64,000 nucleotides of DNA from JAGSOU01 sp049974865 (GCA_049974865.1 JBNGCX010000005.1:1-64000); one strand, 5' to 3'; positions 36,258-45,134 are shown, counted from the first letter of the stretch. Made by a program: numbers and translations. The notes: generated from the sequence alone by a model not told the origin.

Positions 36258-37232
36258 CTATTCCGCCCCCGCGTGCCGCCCCAAGAACGACATGACGCGT
36301 TCGCGGACGCGCTCGATATGCCCCAGCAGCAGATGCCCCCCCGTTTCCAGGGCCATGAACTCGGCGCCGGGGATGTTTTCGGCCGCATAAGCGCCGAACG
36401 CGAACGGGTTTATGCCATCATCGCGCGCATGAACGACCAGCGTCGGCGTGGTTATTCCAGCAAGGTCATAGACCGTCCCCGGATCGACCGCCGCGCCTTC
36501 GTTGCGCAGCCCGGCGGTTCGGTCGGTGACCGGCAGAAACGCCGCGACCAACCCCTCGACAAAGGCCCTGTCCGCGCCGCTCAGCCGGGCGCGGGCCTCG
36601 GGGCTCACGTCGAAGATCCGGTCCAGGCTCGAGGGCGCCAGCTTGATCGCCGCCCAGAACAGGAAGTCCGAGCCGAACAGCGCCTGATACAGCCAGGCGG
36701 GAATGGGCAGGTCCTGCTGGCTGGCCTCCAGCGGCGAGAAGGGCGCGCTCGAAAGCAGGACGAGGGCGGTCGTCCGCCCTGGAAACAACTGCGCGAACTG
36801 CAGCGCCGGCGGCACGCCGCCGGACATCGCGACAATCGCGACGCGGTCAATACCCAGCTGGTCCAGAAGGTCGGCCACGGCTTCGGCCTGCGCGGGTGTC
36901 GAGGCGTCCTCCGGCAAAGGCGACCGCAGGTAGCCGAAGCGCGAGATCGATATCCAGTCGTATCCGTCGCCGCCGAACGCCATCGGGATCAGGCGGCCCT
37001 GATCGTAACCGCCTCCCGCGCCGTGCATGACGACCACCGGCGGCCCGTCGCCCCAGCGGGCATATTCCATAGGGCCGTGGCGCGTCCCGGCGATTTGGCT
37101 TTCCCGCGCCACGCGGTCGCGGATCGCTTTCATGTCGCGGACATAGACCCCATAGACCGCGGCGCTCGAGAGAAGGAGAACGCCGAGGATCGCGATCGGC
37201 AGAGCTCGCCATTTGTTCGGTTGCGGGGGCAT
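36258..37232 (-). CDS. Alpha/beta hydrolase with N-terminal membrane anchor
   Basis: The 324-residue protein starts with a hydrophobic segment (residues 10-30) that should act as a membrane anchor or uncleaved signal, followed by an alpha/beta hydrolase fold. The oxyanion motif HGAGGGYDQG lies at 70-79, the nucleophile is Ser137 in AMSGGV, and a late HARDDGINP segment (about 268-276) and the GGH motif near 298 would give the acid and histidine. Base composition is somewhat less GC-rich than in the neighbours. It is convergent with the AidB-like gene and lies downstream of the RpiR gene, 126 bases away. Substrate unknown. Confidence 0.8.
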   Translation of the reverse strand: MPPQPNKWRALPIAILGVLLLSSAAVYGVYVRDMKAIRDRVARESQIAGTRHGPMEYARWGDGPPVVVMHGAGGGYDQGRLIPMAFGGDGYDWISISRFGYLRSPLPEDASTPAQAEAVADLLDQLGIDRVAIVAMSGGVPPALQFAQLFPGRTTALVLLSSAPFSPLEASQQDLPIPAWLYQALFGSDFLFWAAIKLAPSSLDRIFDVSPEARARLSGADRAFVEGLVAAFLPVTDRTAGLRNEGAAVDPGTVYDLAGITTPTLVVHARDDGINPFAFGAYAAENIPGAEFMALETGGHLLLGHIERVRERVMSFLGRHAGAE

Positions 37233-37358
37233 CGCTTGAGATTCCGGTCGAAAGCACCGCTGCCATCATGCCGGATCCGGCGCTTTCCCGGGTTGAGCCA
37301 GATCAAGGGTTGAGCGCCTCGGAAAGGCCACCGCGCCGGCCGGTCCGCCGCCGATATC

Positions 37359-38219
37359 CTATTCCAGCTCGCCCAGTTCCTCGCGTAGCTCCTCGACCGC
37401 TTCCAGGTGATTCCGCCCGCCCTCGCCCAGCGCGCGGCCGGTTTCCAGGATCAGCAGCCGCAGCGCCGAGATCGCGCCGACATAGGAATCCGCGAATTGC
37501 GGCGTGTCCACGACGCAGTCGAGCGTCCATGTCGCATGCGCCGGCGCCTCGCGCACGGTCTGGTCGGCGAGCAGCAGGACCCGCGCCCCGCGCGCCGCCA
37601 CCGCCTCGACGATCCGCGCGAACCCCGCCGGGCGCCGCCGCAGCCCCACGATGATCGCCAGGTCGCCCGCACCCAGCGTCGAAATGCCCTCGGCCTGGGT
37701 CTGGCCCGGCAGCAGCATGGGCGCCACGCCCGGGCGCATCTGCGCCAGCTGCGCGGTCACGTATTGCGCCAGGAAATGGCTGTTGCGGAAACCCAGCGTG
37801 CGCACGCGCGGGGCCTGCGCGATGGCCTGGCCGATCTCCTTGACGGTCAGCGGGTTCAGCCGCGACAGCGTCGCCTCGACCAGCGCGGTCTCTGCGCGGA
37901 TCAGCTCCGAGATGGGATCCCCCGCCGCCGTGCCGGTGCGGCCGGTGAACAGCGGCGAGCCGGTGGCGCGCAAGCGGCGCGCGTCCTGGCGGGCCTCTTC
38001 GAAATTTCCGTAGTCGAGCCGCTGGAAGAAGCGGCTGACGGTGGCGTTGGAAACGCCGGCGCGCCGGGCGAGCTCGGAGGCCGTCCAGACCGCCAGCTCT
38101 GCCGGGGCCTCGAGAATCGTCTCGGCGATCCGGCGCTCGCCCTCCGGCAATGCCGCATATGCCTCATGAATGCGCCGGGAGATCGGCCGGGGCGCGGTTT
38201 CTGCATCATTTTTGGGCAT
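37359..38219 (-). CDS. MurR/RpiR-family regulator
   Basis: Regulator of 286 residues with an N-terminal RpiR helix-turn-helix (about residues 15-85, TASELARRAGVSNATVSRFFQRL) and a C-terminal SIS sugar-phosphate-type domain (about 115-260). The ATG at 38219 is preferred; the longer reading needs a TTG. It is divergent from TRAP system 3, and two dyads in the 104-base gap are candidate operators. In this family the SIS domain usually senses a phosphorylated sugar, but family members next to TRAP and hydantoin-type genes are common, so the effector here is open. Confidence 0.85.
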   Translation of the reverse strand: MPKNDAETAPRPISRRIHEAYAALPEGERRIAETILEAPAELAVWTASELARRAGVSNATVSRFFQRLDYGNFEEARQDARRLRATGSPLFTGRTGTAAGDPISELIRAETALVEATLSRLNPLTVKEIGQAIAQAPRVRTLGFRNSHFLAQYVTAQLAQMRPGVAPMLLPGQTQAEGISTLGAGDLAIIVGLRRRPAGFARIVEAVAARGARVLLLADQTVREAPAHATWTLDCVVDTPQFADSYVGAISALRLLILETGRALGEGGRNHLEAVEELREELGELE

Positions 38220-38236
38220 TTTTCGTTTCCATTGGG

Positions 38237-38272
38237 AGAAAACCTGTTTTCTTTTTTTCAATTTCGATGAAA
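38237..38272. promoter_or_regulatory. Two dyads in the rpiR / TRAP-3 divergent promoter
   Basis: AGAAAAC-CT-GTTTTCT at 38237-38252 is a perfect dyad with 7-bp arms. Next to it, TTTCA-N7-TGAAA spans 38256-38272. The region is AT-rich and lies between the two start codons (38219 minus, 38324 plus). Binding by the adjacent RpiR protein is inferred. Confidence 0.55.
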
Positions 38273-38323
38273 GATGGTTTTCGTTACTTCGTCAAGCCGC
38301 ACATCGCCGGGGAGATTCGAGGA

Positions 38324-38857
38324 ATGACGACAATCGCCGCCAAGGCAAAGGGCTGGAGCCTGCGCATCAACTGGCTGATCGAGCGCATCTGCGTGGCGCT
38401 GCTGGTGGTGCTGGTGCTGGATGTCTGGCTGGGCGTGCTGGTGCGCTACGTGATCCCCCTGCCCCTGACCTTCACCGAGGAACTGGCGCGCTACCTGATG
38501 ATCTGGATGGCGCTGCTGGCCGTGTCTTCGGGGATCGCGCATCGGGAACATATCGGGGTCGAGTTCATCTTCGGCCGCCTGCCCGCCCCGGTCCGGCGCT
38601 GGCTCGCGGTGGCGTTCGACGTGATTGCCTTCGCCTTCTTCTTCGCCCTCTTTTTCTACGGGATCGGCTTCGCCGTGAAGGGGTTTTCGCGGCTGACCAT
38701 GATCTACGCCATCCCCAAGGGCTATCCGTTCATGGGCGTGCCGCTGGCCGCGGCCATGGCCTGTGTCCAGCTCGCCCTGACCGGCCTCCACGACTTCTTC
38801 GCCGAGCGCGCCCCCGAGGCGACCGGCGCCACGCTGGCCATGCCGGGGGGTGACTGA
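38324..38857 (+). CDS. dctQ: TRAP transporter small permease (DctQ), system 3
   Basis: Small permease of 177 residues with four predicted spans. The ATG at 38324 is preferred, with GGGGAG about 9 bases upstream; an ATG at 38268 would overlap the candidate operator. The segment RLTMIYAIPKGYPF and the FTEELARYLMIWMALLA stretch are typical of DctQ proteins. It overlaps the large permease by one base (TGATG) and is the first gene of a six-gene operon. Confidence 0.85.
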   Translation: MTTIAAKAKGWSLRINWLIERICVALLVVLVLDVWLGVLVRYVIPLPLTFTEELARYLMIWMALLAVSSGIAHREHIGVEFIFGRLPAPVRRWLAVAFDVIAFAFFFALFFYGIGFAVKGFSRLTMIYAIPKGYPFMGVPLAAAMACVQLALTGLHDFFAERAPEATGATLAMPGGD

Positions 38858-40140
38858 TGGGCACGCTTTTCGTCGCAGTCGCGTTTTTCGGCCTGCTGGC
38901 CTTCGGGATGCCCGTGGGATTTGCCATCGGCGTGGCGGGGATGATCGGCATCATCGACATGGGGCCGCGCTTCATGACCATGGCGCCCGACCGGGTGTTC
39001 GCGGGGCTCGACCTGTTCCCCTTCCTGGCCATGCCCTTCTTCATCCTCGCGGGCGAGATCATGAACCGCTCGGGCATCACGCAGGGGCTGGTGAAGCTGG
39101 CCGATGCGCTGGTGGGCTGGATGCGCGGTGGCATGGCGCATTCCAACATGGTTGCCTCGGTGATGTTCGCGGGCATCACCGGCTCGGCCACCGCCGACGC
39201 GGCGGCCTTCGGCAACACGCTGGTCCCGGCGATGGAAAAGGCGGGCTACACCCGCCGCTACGCCTGTGCCGTGACCGCCGCGGGCTCGATCATCGGGCCG
39301 ACCATCCCGCCCTCGACGCTGGCGATCATCTACGGCTCGATCATGGGGGTGTCCATCGCCGGGCTGTTCGCGGCGGGCATCCTGCCGGGGCTGCTGATCT
39401 GCGGCATCTGCATGGGCGTGATCGCGCTGACCGCGCGGCGCAAGAACCTGCCCAAGGGCGAGGGCCGCCCGAGCCTCTGCGCCGTCTGGGCCGCGCTGCG
39501 CGAGGGATTCCTGGCGGCGCTGCTGCCGATCTTCATCCTCGGCTCGATCCTGGGCGGCTTCGCCACCCCGACCGAGGCCGCGGCCATCGCCGTTGCCTAT
39601 GCGCTCTTCGTCGGCGGCGTGGTCTACCGCGCGCTGAGCTGGCGCGACCTCTACCAGATCGGGGTGCGCACCACCCGTATCACCGGGGTGATCTTCCTGA
39701 TCATCGCCTCGGCCTCGATCCTGGGCTGGTGGATGACCTTCAACCGCATCCCGCAGGCCATCGCCGAGGCGCTGCTGTCGGTCTCGGACAACCCGCAGAT
39801 CATCATCGCCCTGATCGTCGTGCTGCTGCTGCTGATCGGTCTGGTGATGGACATCAACGCGACGCTGATCATCCTGGCCCCGGTGCTGGCGCCCCTGACC
39901 GTGCAGATCGGGATGGAGCCGGTGCATGCCGGGATCATGATCATCCTCGCGCTCAACATCTCGCTGATGACGCCGCCGGTCGGCGCCTGCCTTTTCGTGC
40001 TGGCCTCGGTCACCGGCGAGAAGGTCGAAGGGATCACGCGTGAGCTGTGGCCCTTCATCGTCGCGGAGGTCGGGATCCTGCTGGTGATCGCCTTCTGGTC
40101 CGACCTCACGCTTTTCATACCAAGAATGCTGGGGCTTTGA
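38857..40140 (+). CDS. dctM: TRAP transporter large permease (DctM), system 3
   Basis: Large permease of 427 residues with about twelve membrane spans. The DctM landmarks are clear: FILAGEIMNRSG near 60-73, ITGSATADAAAFGN near 108-121, GSIIGPTIPPSTLAIIYGS near 138-156 and MTPPVGACLFV near 368. The gene order here is Q-M-P, unlike the P-Q-M order of the other two TRAP systems in the window. Confidence 0.93.
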   Translation: MGTLFVAVAFFGLLAFGMPVGFAIGVAGMIGIIDMGPRFMTMAPDRVFAGLDLFPFLAMPFFILAGEIMNRSGITQGLVKLADALVGWMRGGMAHSNMVASVMFAGITGSATADAAAFGNTLVPAMEKAGYTRRYACAVTAAGSIIGPTIPPSTLAIIYGSIMGVSIAGLFAAGILPGLLICGICMGVIALTARRKNLPKGEGRPSLCAVWAALREGFLAALLPIFILGSILGGFATPTEAAAIAVAYALFVGGVVYRALSWRDLYQIGVRTTRITGVIFLIIASASILGWWMTFNRIPQAIAEALLSVSDNPQIIIALIVVLLLLIGLVMDINATLIILAPVLAPLTVQIGMEPVHAGIMIILALNISLMTPPVGACLFVLASVTGEKVEGITRELWPFIVAEVGILLVIAFWSDLTLFIPRMLGL

Positions 40141-40174
40141 CCCCGGCGCCCCTCCCAACAGGAAAGGAAAGACC

Positions 40175-41212
40175 ATGACCTTCATGAAAACCGCCTCCAT
40201 GGCCCTGGCCGGGCTTTGCCTCGCCGCGCAGGCCCATGCCGCAGACGTCACCATTCGGCTGGCGCATCTGAACCCCGAGGACCCGTTCGCCAGCCATTCC
40301 GGCGCGATGGCCGCGGTGTTCAAATCGCTGGTCGAGTCGAACTCGAACGGCCGCATCGAGGTGCAGCTCTTCCCCAACGGCCAGCTCGGCAAAGACAACG
40401 AGGTGATCGAGCAGGTCCGGTCGGGCCTGGTGGAAAGCACCATCTCGTCCTCGGGCGGCATGGCGCAGCACTACCCGCTGGTGGGCGTGTTCGACATCCC
40501 CTTCGCCTTCCCCAATATCGGCGTGGCCTCCAAGGTGATCACCATGGACAGTTCCTTCGGCGAGAAATTCGCGGGCGACCTGGAAGAGAAGACCGGGCTC
40601 GAGGTTCTGGGCCTGCTCGACTCGGGCGGCTTCTTCGCCTTCACCGACAGCAAGCGCCCGATCGAGACGGTCGAGGACATGGACGGGCTGCGCATCCGCA
40701 CCATGACCCTGCCCACCCATGAGGCGATGATCTCGTCGCTGGGCGGCCAGCCGACGCCCCTGCCCTGGGCCGAGGTCTACACCGCGCTGCAGACCGGCGT
40801 CGCCGACGGCCAGATGAACCCCGTGCCGATCATCGCCTTCGCCAAGTTCGACGAGGTGCAGAAATACCTCTCGATCACCAACCACCTGATCACGCCCTAT
40901 GTCTGGACGATGAATGCCGAGTTCTTCGACGGGCTGAGCGAAGAGGACCAGTACCTGGTCAAGTGGGCCGCCGACGTGGCCACCGATGCCGGCCGCGCGA
41001 TGAGCCGGGTGATCGAGGCCTCGGACAAGGGGCTGCCGGCGCTGGCCGAGAAGATGGAGGTCAACGTGGTGACCCCCGAGGAGCAGGCCAAGTTCGCCGC
41101 CGCCGCCCAGCCCGCCGTGCGCGCCCTGATCGAAGAGAAATACGGCGCCGAGGGCGCCGAGATGCTGGAGGCCATGCTGGCCTCGATCGAGGAAGAGAAG
41201 ACCGACTTCTGA
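40175..41212 (+). CDS. dctP: TRAP transporter substrate-binding protein (DctP), system 3
   Basis: Periplasmic binding protein of 345 residues with a signal peptide cleaved near residue 23 (AHAA/DVT). It is close to the classic DctP/SiaP type: HLNPEDPF near 31-38, NGQLGKDNEVIEQVRSG near 68-84, and GLRIRTM with Arg175 as the likely carboxylate-binding residue, followed by LPWAEVYTALQTGVADGQ. A strong ribosome site (AGGAAAGGAAAG) precedes the ATG. The genes that follow suggest that the ligand is an N-carbamoyl (ureido) or diamino acid; this is inferred from operon membership. Confidence 0.9.
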   Translation: MTFMKTASMALAGLCLAAQAHAADVTIRLAHLNPEDPFASHSGAMAAVFKSLVESNSNGRIEVQLFPNGQLGKDNEVIEQVRSGLVESTISSSGGMAQHYPLVGVFDIPFAFPNIGVASKVITMDSSFGEKFAGDLEEKTGLEVLGLLDSGGFFAFTDSKRPIETVEDMDGLRIRTMTLPTHEAMISSLGGQPTPLPWAEVYTALQTGVADGQMNPVPIIAFAKFDEVQKYLSITNHLITPYVWTMNAEFFDGLSEEDQYLVKWAADVATDAGRAMSRVIEASDKGLPALAEKMEVNVVTPEEQAKFAAAAQPAVRALIEEKYGAEGAEMLEAMLASIEEEKTDF

Positions 41213-41224
41213 TGACACCACCGT

Positions 41225-41249
41225 CCCGGGCGGCCACGCGCCGCCCGGG
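41225..41249 (+). terminator. Hairpin between dctP-3 and the ammonia-lyase gene
   Basis: CCCGGGCGGC and GCCGCCCGGG form a perfect 10-bp stem with a 5-base loop, 12 bases after the dctP stop. The next gene begins 35 bases further on, so partial termination or message protection is more likely than a full stop. Confidence 0.6.
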
Positions 41250-41284
41250 GTCCGCCCCTCGGGGCAAGAATTTTCGAGGATTCC

Positions 41285-42523
41285 ATGACCACAGAGATCA
41301 CCCGCTCCCCCGGCACGCCCGAGGCCTTCACGCTTTCCCTCAACCCCCAAGCCGCGCCCGGCGCCCCCTGGACCGAGGCGCAGGACGCGATCCTCAGCGA
41401 TGCCGGTCTGGCCGCGGCCCGCGCCACCATCTCCGGCTGGCCGGGCTACGCGCCCACGCCGCTGGTGGCGCTGCCGGGGCTGGCGGCCGAGCTGGGCGTC
41501 GCGGCGCTGCATTACAAGGACGAGGGCGGCCGGTTCGGGCTGGGCAGCTTCAAGGCGCTGGGCGGTGCCTACGCGGTGGCCCGCCTGCTGCAATCCGAGC
41601 TGTCCAAGGCCCTGGGTCACGCGGTCTCGATGGACGAGGTCACCGGCCGGGCCTATCCCGATGAGGCCGCCAGGATCACCGTCTGCTGCGCCACCGACGG
41701 CAATCACGGCCGCTCGGTCGCTTGGGGGGCGCAGAATTTCGGCTGCAACTGCGTGATCTTCATCCACGCCACCGTCTCCGAGGCCCGCAAGATGGCGATC
41801 GAGGCCTATGGCGCCGAGGTCCGCCGCTGCACGGGCAACTACGACGATTCCGTCCGCGAGGCGCAGGAAACGGCCACGCGCGAAGGCTGGTTCGTGGTCT
41901 CCGACACCTCCTACCCGGGCTACATGGACATCCCCAAGGACGTCATGCAGGGCTACGAGGTGATGGCGGCCGAGGCCTTCGATGCGCTGGACGAGGCCCC
42001 CACCCATGTCTTCCTGCAGACCGGCGTCGGCGGCATGGCCGCGGCGGTGACGGCGCAGGCGGTGCGGCGCTGGGGCGCCGGGCGGCCGAAAATCGTGCTC
42101 TGCGACCCCGACCAATCGGCCTGCTGGCTGGACTCGATCCGCGCCGGGCAGCCGACCGCGGTCGAGGGCGACCTGGACACGTTGATGGCGGGGCTGGCCT
42201 GCGGCGAGGTCTCGGCGCTGGCCTGGGAGATCCTGCGCGACCATGCCGACGCGGTGATGGCGCTGACCGACGCGGCGGCCGTGGCCGAGATGCGCCGCCT
42301 CGCGCGGCCCGTGGCGGGCGATCCTGCCGTCGTGGCCGGCGAATCCGCCGTGGCGGGGCTCGCGGGCCTGGCGGCGGCGATGGGAGACGACGAGGCGCGC
42401 GCGATGCTGGGCCTCGACGCCGGTTCCCGCGTGGTCGTCTTCGGCACCGAGGGCGACACCGACGCCGCGCTTTACGAAGAACTGGTCGGGCTTTCCGCCG
42501 ATGCGGTGCGGAGGGCGGCCTGA
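41285..42523 (+). CDS. dpaL: Diaminopropionate ammonia-lyase (PLP-dependent)
   Basis: Fold-type II PLP enzyme that converts 2,3-diaminopropionate to pyruvate and two ammonia. The 412-residue protein has the PLP lysine Lys90 in RFGLGSFKALGGAYA, the ATDGNHGRSVAWGA phosphate loop near 138-151, and the QTGVGGMAAAV glycine loop near 243-253. These agree with E. coli YgeX/DpaL, which acts on both D and L forms. It is followed by two carbamoyl-amino-acid hydrolases with tight overlaps (one base to the next), so ureido groups are probably removed before this lyase acts. Confidence 0.9.
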   Translation: MTTEITRSPGTPEAFTLSLNPQAAPGAPWTEAQDAILSDAGLAAARATISGWPGYAPTPLVALPGLAAELGVAALHYKDEGGRFGLGSFKALGGAYAVARLLQSELSKALGHAVSMDEVTGRAYPDEAARITVCCATDGNHGRSVAWGAQNFGCNCVIFIHATVSEARKMAIEAYGAEVRRCTGNYDDSVREAQETATREGWFVVSDTSYPGYMDIPKDVMQGYEVMAAEAFDALDEAPTHVFLQTGVGGMAAAVTAQAVRRWGAGRPKIVLCDPDQSACWLDSIRAGQPTAVEGDLDTLMAGLACGEVSALAWEILRDHADAVMALTDAAAVAEMRRLARPVAGDPAVVAGESAVAGLAGLAAAMGDDEARAMLGLDAGSRVVVFGTEGDTDAALYEELVGLSADAVRRAA

Positions 42524-43752
42524 TGCGTCCGGAAATCTCCCCCTCCCGCCTTATTGGGCGGGTGTTCGACCTGGGCCGGATCGGCGCGCTGGAGGGCGGC
42601 GGCGTCTGCCGCCTCGCCCTGACCGACGCCGACCGCGCCGGGCGCGACTGGTTGGTCGCGCAGATGGAGGCGTTGGGGCTGACCGTCTCGATTGACGCCA
42701 TCGGCAATATCTGGGGCATCCGCCCCGGAGCGCAGGACGGCCCGCCGGTGATGATCGGCTCGCATATCGACAGCGTGGCGACCGGGGGCCTCTATGACGG
42801 CGCGCTCGGCGTGCTGGCAGGGCTGGAGGTCGTCGCGGCGCTGAACGCGGCGGGGCTGCAGACGCGGCACCCGGTGGCCGTGGCCGCCTTCACCAACGAG
42901 GAAGGCGCGCGGTTCGCCCCCGACATGATGGGATCGGGCGTGCACCAGGGCGCGCTGGACCTGGACGAAATGCTCGCCACCCGCGCCACCGACGGCAGCG
43001 CCGTGGTCGGCGAGGAGCTGGACCGCATCGGCTATCGCGGCACGGCCGCCCCGATCACCCCCGCCGCCTACCTGGAACTGCATGTCGAGCAGGGCCCGGT
43101 GCTGGAGCAGGAGGGCATCCGCATCGGCGCTGTCACCGGCGTGCAGGGCATCCACTGGACCGAGTTCACCGTGACCGGCCAGACCAACCACGCGGGCACC
43201 ACACCCATGGCGCTGCGCCGCGACGCGGGCCAGGTCGCCGCGCGCATCGCGGTCGCCGCCGACCGCATCGCCGCCGAGAACGGCCCGCCGCAGGTCGCCA
43301 CCGTGGGGGTGTTCGAACTGTCCCCCGGCCTGGTCAACGTGGTGCCCGAGCAGGCACGCCTGACGGTCGACCTGCGCAACACCGACGGCGCGGTGCTGGA
43401 GGCCGCCGGCGACCGCCTGCTGGACGAGGCCGAGGCCGCGTCGCGGGCGGCGGGCTGCACCCTGGCCCACCGGCCGCTGGCCCGGTTCGCGCCCGTCGCC
43501 TTCGACGACGGGCTCGTCGGGAAAATCGAGGCGGCGGCGCGGGCGCGGCAGTTCAGCGTCAAGCGGATGCCCTCGGGCGCGGGCCATGACGCGCAGATGT
43601 TCGCGCCGAACTGCCCGACCGCGATGGTCTTCATCCCCTCCGCCAAGGGGCTGAGCCACAACATCAACGAACACAGCGAAGAGGACGACATCGTGGCCGG
43701 TGCACAGGTGCTGCTGGATGTCGTCTGCGACCTGGCAGGAGGGCAAGCATGA
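42523..43752 (+). CDS. M20-family N-carbamoyl-L-amino acid hydrolase / allantoate amidohydrolase-like
   Basis: Metal-dependent hydrolase of the Zn-dependent amidase/carbamoylase group, 409 residues. Metal-ligand motifs are visible: GSHIDSV with His81, YDGALGVLAG with Asp92, FTNEEGARF with Glu126 and Glu127, and a later His in LELHVEQGPVLE; the dimerisation segment has TGQTNHAGTTPM. Members remove a carbamoyl group from L-N-carbamoyl amino acids, beta-ureidopropionate or allantoate, giving ammonia and CO2. The ATG overlaps the dpaL stop by one base; the long frame running back into dpaL is a shadow. Within this operon the likely substrate is a ureido derivative of diaminopropionate (inference). 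Confidence 0.88.
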   Translation: MRPEISPSRLIGRVFDLGRIGALEGGGVCRLALTDADRAGRDWLVAQMEALGLTVSIDAIGNIWGIRPGAQDGPPVMIGSHIDSVATGGLYDGALGVLAGLEVVAALNAAGLQTRHPVAVAAFTNEEGARFAPDMMGSGVHQGALDLDEMLATRATDGSAVVGEELDRIGYRGTAAPITPAAYLELHVEQGPVLEQEGIRIGAVTGVQGIHWTEFTVTGQTNHAGTTPMALRRDAGQVAARIAVAADRIAAENGPPQVATVGVFELSPGLVNVVPEQARLTVDLRNTDGAVLEAAGDRLLDEAEAASRAAGCTLAHRPLARFAPVAFDDGLVGKIEAAARARQFSVKRMPSGAGHDAQMFAPNCPTAMVFIPSAKGLSHNINEHSEEDDIVAGAQVLLDVVCDLAGGQA

Positions 43753-44666
43753 GCCGGAAATTCATCGTCGCGGGCGCGCAACTGGGGCCGATCGGCCGGG
43801 ACGAGCCGCGCCGCTCGGCCGTGGCACGGATGTGCGCCATGATGCGAGAGGCGCATGCGCGCGGGGCCGAACTGGTGGTCTTCCCCGAACTGGCCCTCAC
43901 CACCTTCTTCCCGCGCTGGTACACCGAGGACCAAGCCGAGATCGACACCTGGTTCGAGACCGAGATGCCCAGTGGCGCGGTGCGCCCGCTGTTCGAGCTG
44001 GCCGCCGAACTGGGCATCGGTTTTCACCTAGGCTATGCGGAACTGACGCCGGAGGGGCGGCATTTCAACACCGCGATCCTGGTCTCGCCCGAGGGGCAGA
44101 TCGTGGGGAAATACCGCAAGATCCACCTGCCCGGCCATCGCGAGAACGAATCCTGGCGCCCCTTCCAGCACCTCGAAAAGCGCTATTTCGAAAAGGGCGA
44201 CCTGGGCTTCCCGGTCTTCGATGCCTTCGGCGGCAAGCTGGGCATGTGCATCTGCAACGACCGGCGCTGGCCCGAGACCTGGCGCGTGCTGGGCCTGGGC
44301 GGGGCTGAATTGGTGGTGCTGGGCTACAACACCCCCCTGCACTACCCGCCCGCGCCCGAGCACGACCACCTGCAATATTTCCACAACGAGCTGTCGATCC
44401 AGGCGGGCTGTTACCAGAACGGCCTCTGGGCCGTGGCCGTGGCCAAGGCGGGGATGGAAGAAGGCAGCGAGCTGATCGGCGGCAGCATCATCGTGGCGCC
44501 GACCGGCGAGATCCTGGCCCGCGCGGCCGGCAGCGGCGACGAGGTGATCACGGCCGAGATCGACCTCGACCGCTGCGCCGAGATCCGCCGCAACGTCTTC
44601 GATTTCGCCCTGCACCGGGAACCCGAGGAGTACGCCGCGATCACGGCGCCCAAGGCCGCCGAGTGA
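43749..44666 (+). CDS. N-carbamoyl-D-amino acid hydrolase-like nitrilase-superfamily enzyme
   Basis: Nitrilase-fold carbamoylase of 305 residues, the length of D-carbamoylases such as the Agrobacterium enzyme (304). The catalytic triad is intact: Glu47 in FPELAL, Lys124 in YRKIHLPG, and Cys169 in CICNDRRWPE. The HRENESWRPFQHLEKRYF segment is also typical of D-carbamoylases. It overlaps the preceding gene by 4 bases (ATGA) and ends the operon ahead of a bidirectional hairpin. Having an M20-type and a nitrilase-type carbamoylase side by side suggests either both enantiomers or two different ureido groups as substrates. Confidence 0.88.
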   Translation: MSRKFIVAGAQLGPIGRDEPRRSAVARMCAMMREAHARGAELVVFPELALTTFFPRWYTEDQAEIDTWFETEMPSGAVRPLFELAAELGIGFHLGYAELTPEGRHFNTAILVSPEGQIVGKYRKIHLPGHRENESWRPFQHLEKRYFEKGDLGFPVFDAFGGKLGMCICNDRRWPETWRVLGLGGAELVVLGYNTPLHYPPAPEHDHLQYFHNELSIQAGCYQNGLWAVAVAKAGMEEGSELIGGSIIVAPTGEILARAAGSGDEVITAEIDLDRCAEIRRNVFDFALHREPEEYAAITAPKAAE

Positions 44667-44674
44667 GGCCGCAC

Positions 44675-44698
44675 CGAGAGGGCGCCGGGGCCCTCTCG
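44675..44698. terminator. Bidirectional terminator-like hairpin
   Basis: CGAGAGGGC and GCCCTCTCG form a perfect 9-bp stem with a 6-base loop between the convergent carbamoylase (stop 44666) and rhodanese (stop 44709) genes. T-runs are short on both sides. Confidence 0.65.
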
Positions 44699-44708
44699 TC
44701 CCGGCCGG

Positions 44709-45134
44709 TCAGGGCTTCCACGCGGCGTCCTGCCGCCAGCCGATGAGGCCGGTCTGCAGGACCACCACGTTGTCGCGCCCGGCCACCCGCAGGGCAAAGG
44801 CGGCCTGGGCCGACAGGCTGCCGGTGTTGCAGAACAGGACCGCCTTGCGGTCGGTGGGGATCTCGTCGATGCGGTCCAGCACCTCGCGCCATTCGATGTT
44901 CACGGCGCCGGGGATGGTGCCCTCCTCGAACTGGCCGGCGTCGCGGGTGTCGACGAAAAGCACGCTTTCGAAGACGCCCTGGTCGATCTGCTGCGGCAGG
45001 ATGATCCCGGCCTCGTATTCCGAGAACATCATGTATTCCTGCATCGCCTCGATGGCGGCCTCCTGCGCCACCGCGCCGGGCGCGGACAGGCAGAGCGCCG
45101 CCGCGCAGGCGGCGAGTGTGGTTTTCAGTTTCAT
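44709..45134 (-). CDS. Periplasmic rhodanese-domain protein
   Basis: Single rhodanese domain with a signal peptide, 141 residues in all (cleavage near residue 23, AVA/QEA). The active-site cysteine is Cys102 in LFCNTGSLSA, preceded by the FVDTRDAGQFEEGTIPGAVNIEW core, whose DTR and GxxPGAxN elements mark the family. It should act on sulfane sulphur in the periplasm. A strong ribosome site (AGGAGG) precedes the ATG. It lies downstream of the DUF1499 gene, 84 bases away, and may be related in function to the ArsR-rhodanese regulator further on. Confidence 0.85.
   Translation of the reverse strand: MKLKTTLAACAAALCLSAPGAVAQEAAIEAMQEYMMFSEYEAGIILPQQIDQGVFESVLFVDTRDAGQFEEGTIPGAVNIEWREVLDRIDEIPTDRKAVLFCNTGSLSAQAAFALRVAGRDNVVVLQTGLIGWRQDAAWKP

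Noticed and set aside
41722..43752. Long frame joining dpaL and the M20 carbamoylase
   Set aside because: The 5' portion is out of frame with dpaL. The carbamoylase starts at 42523, overlapping the dpaL stop by one base.
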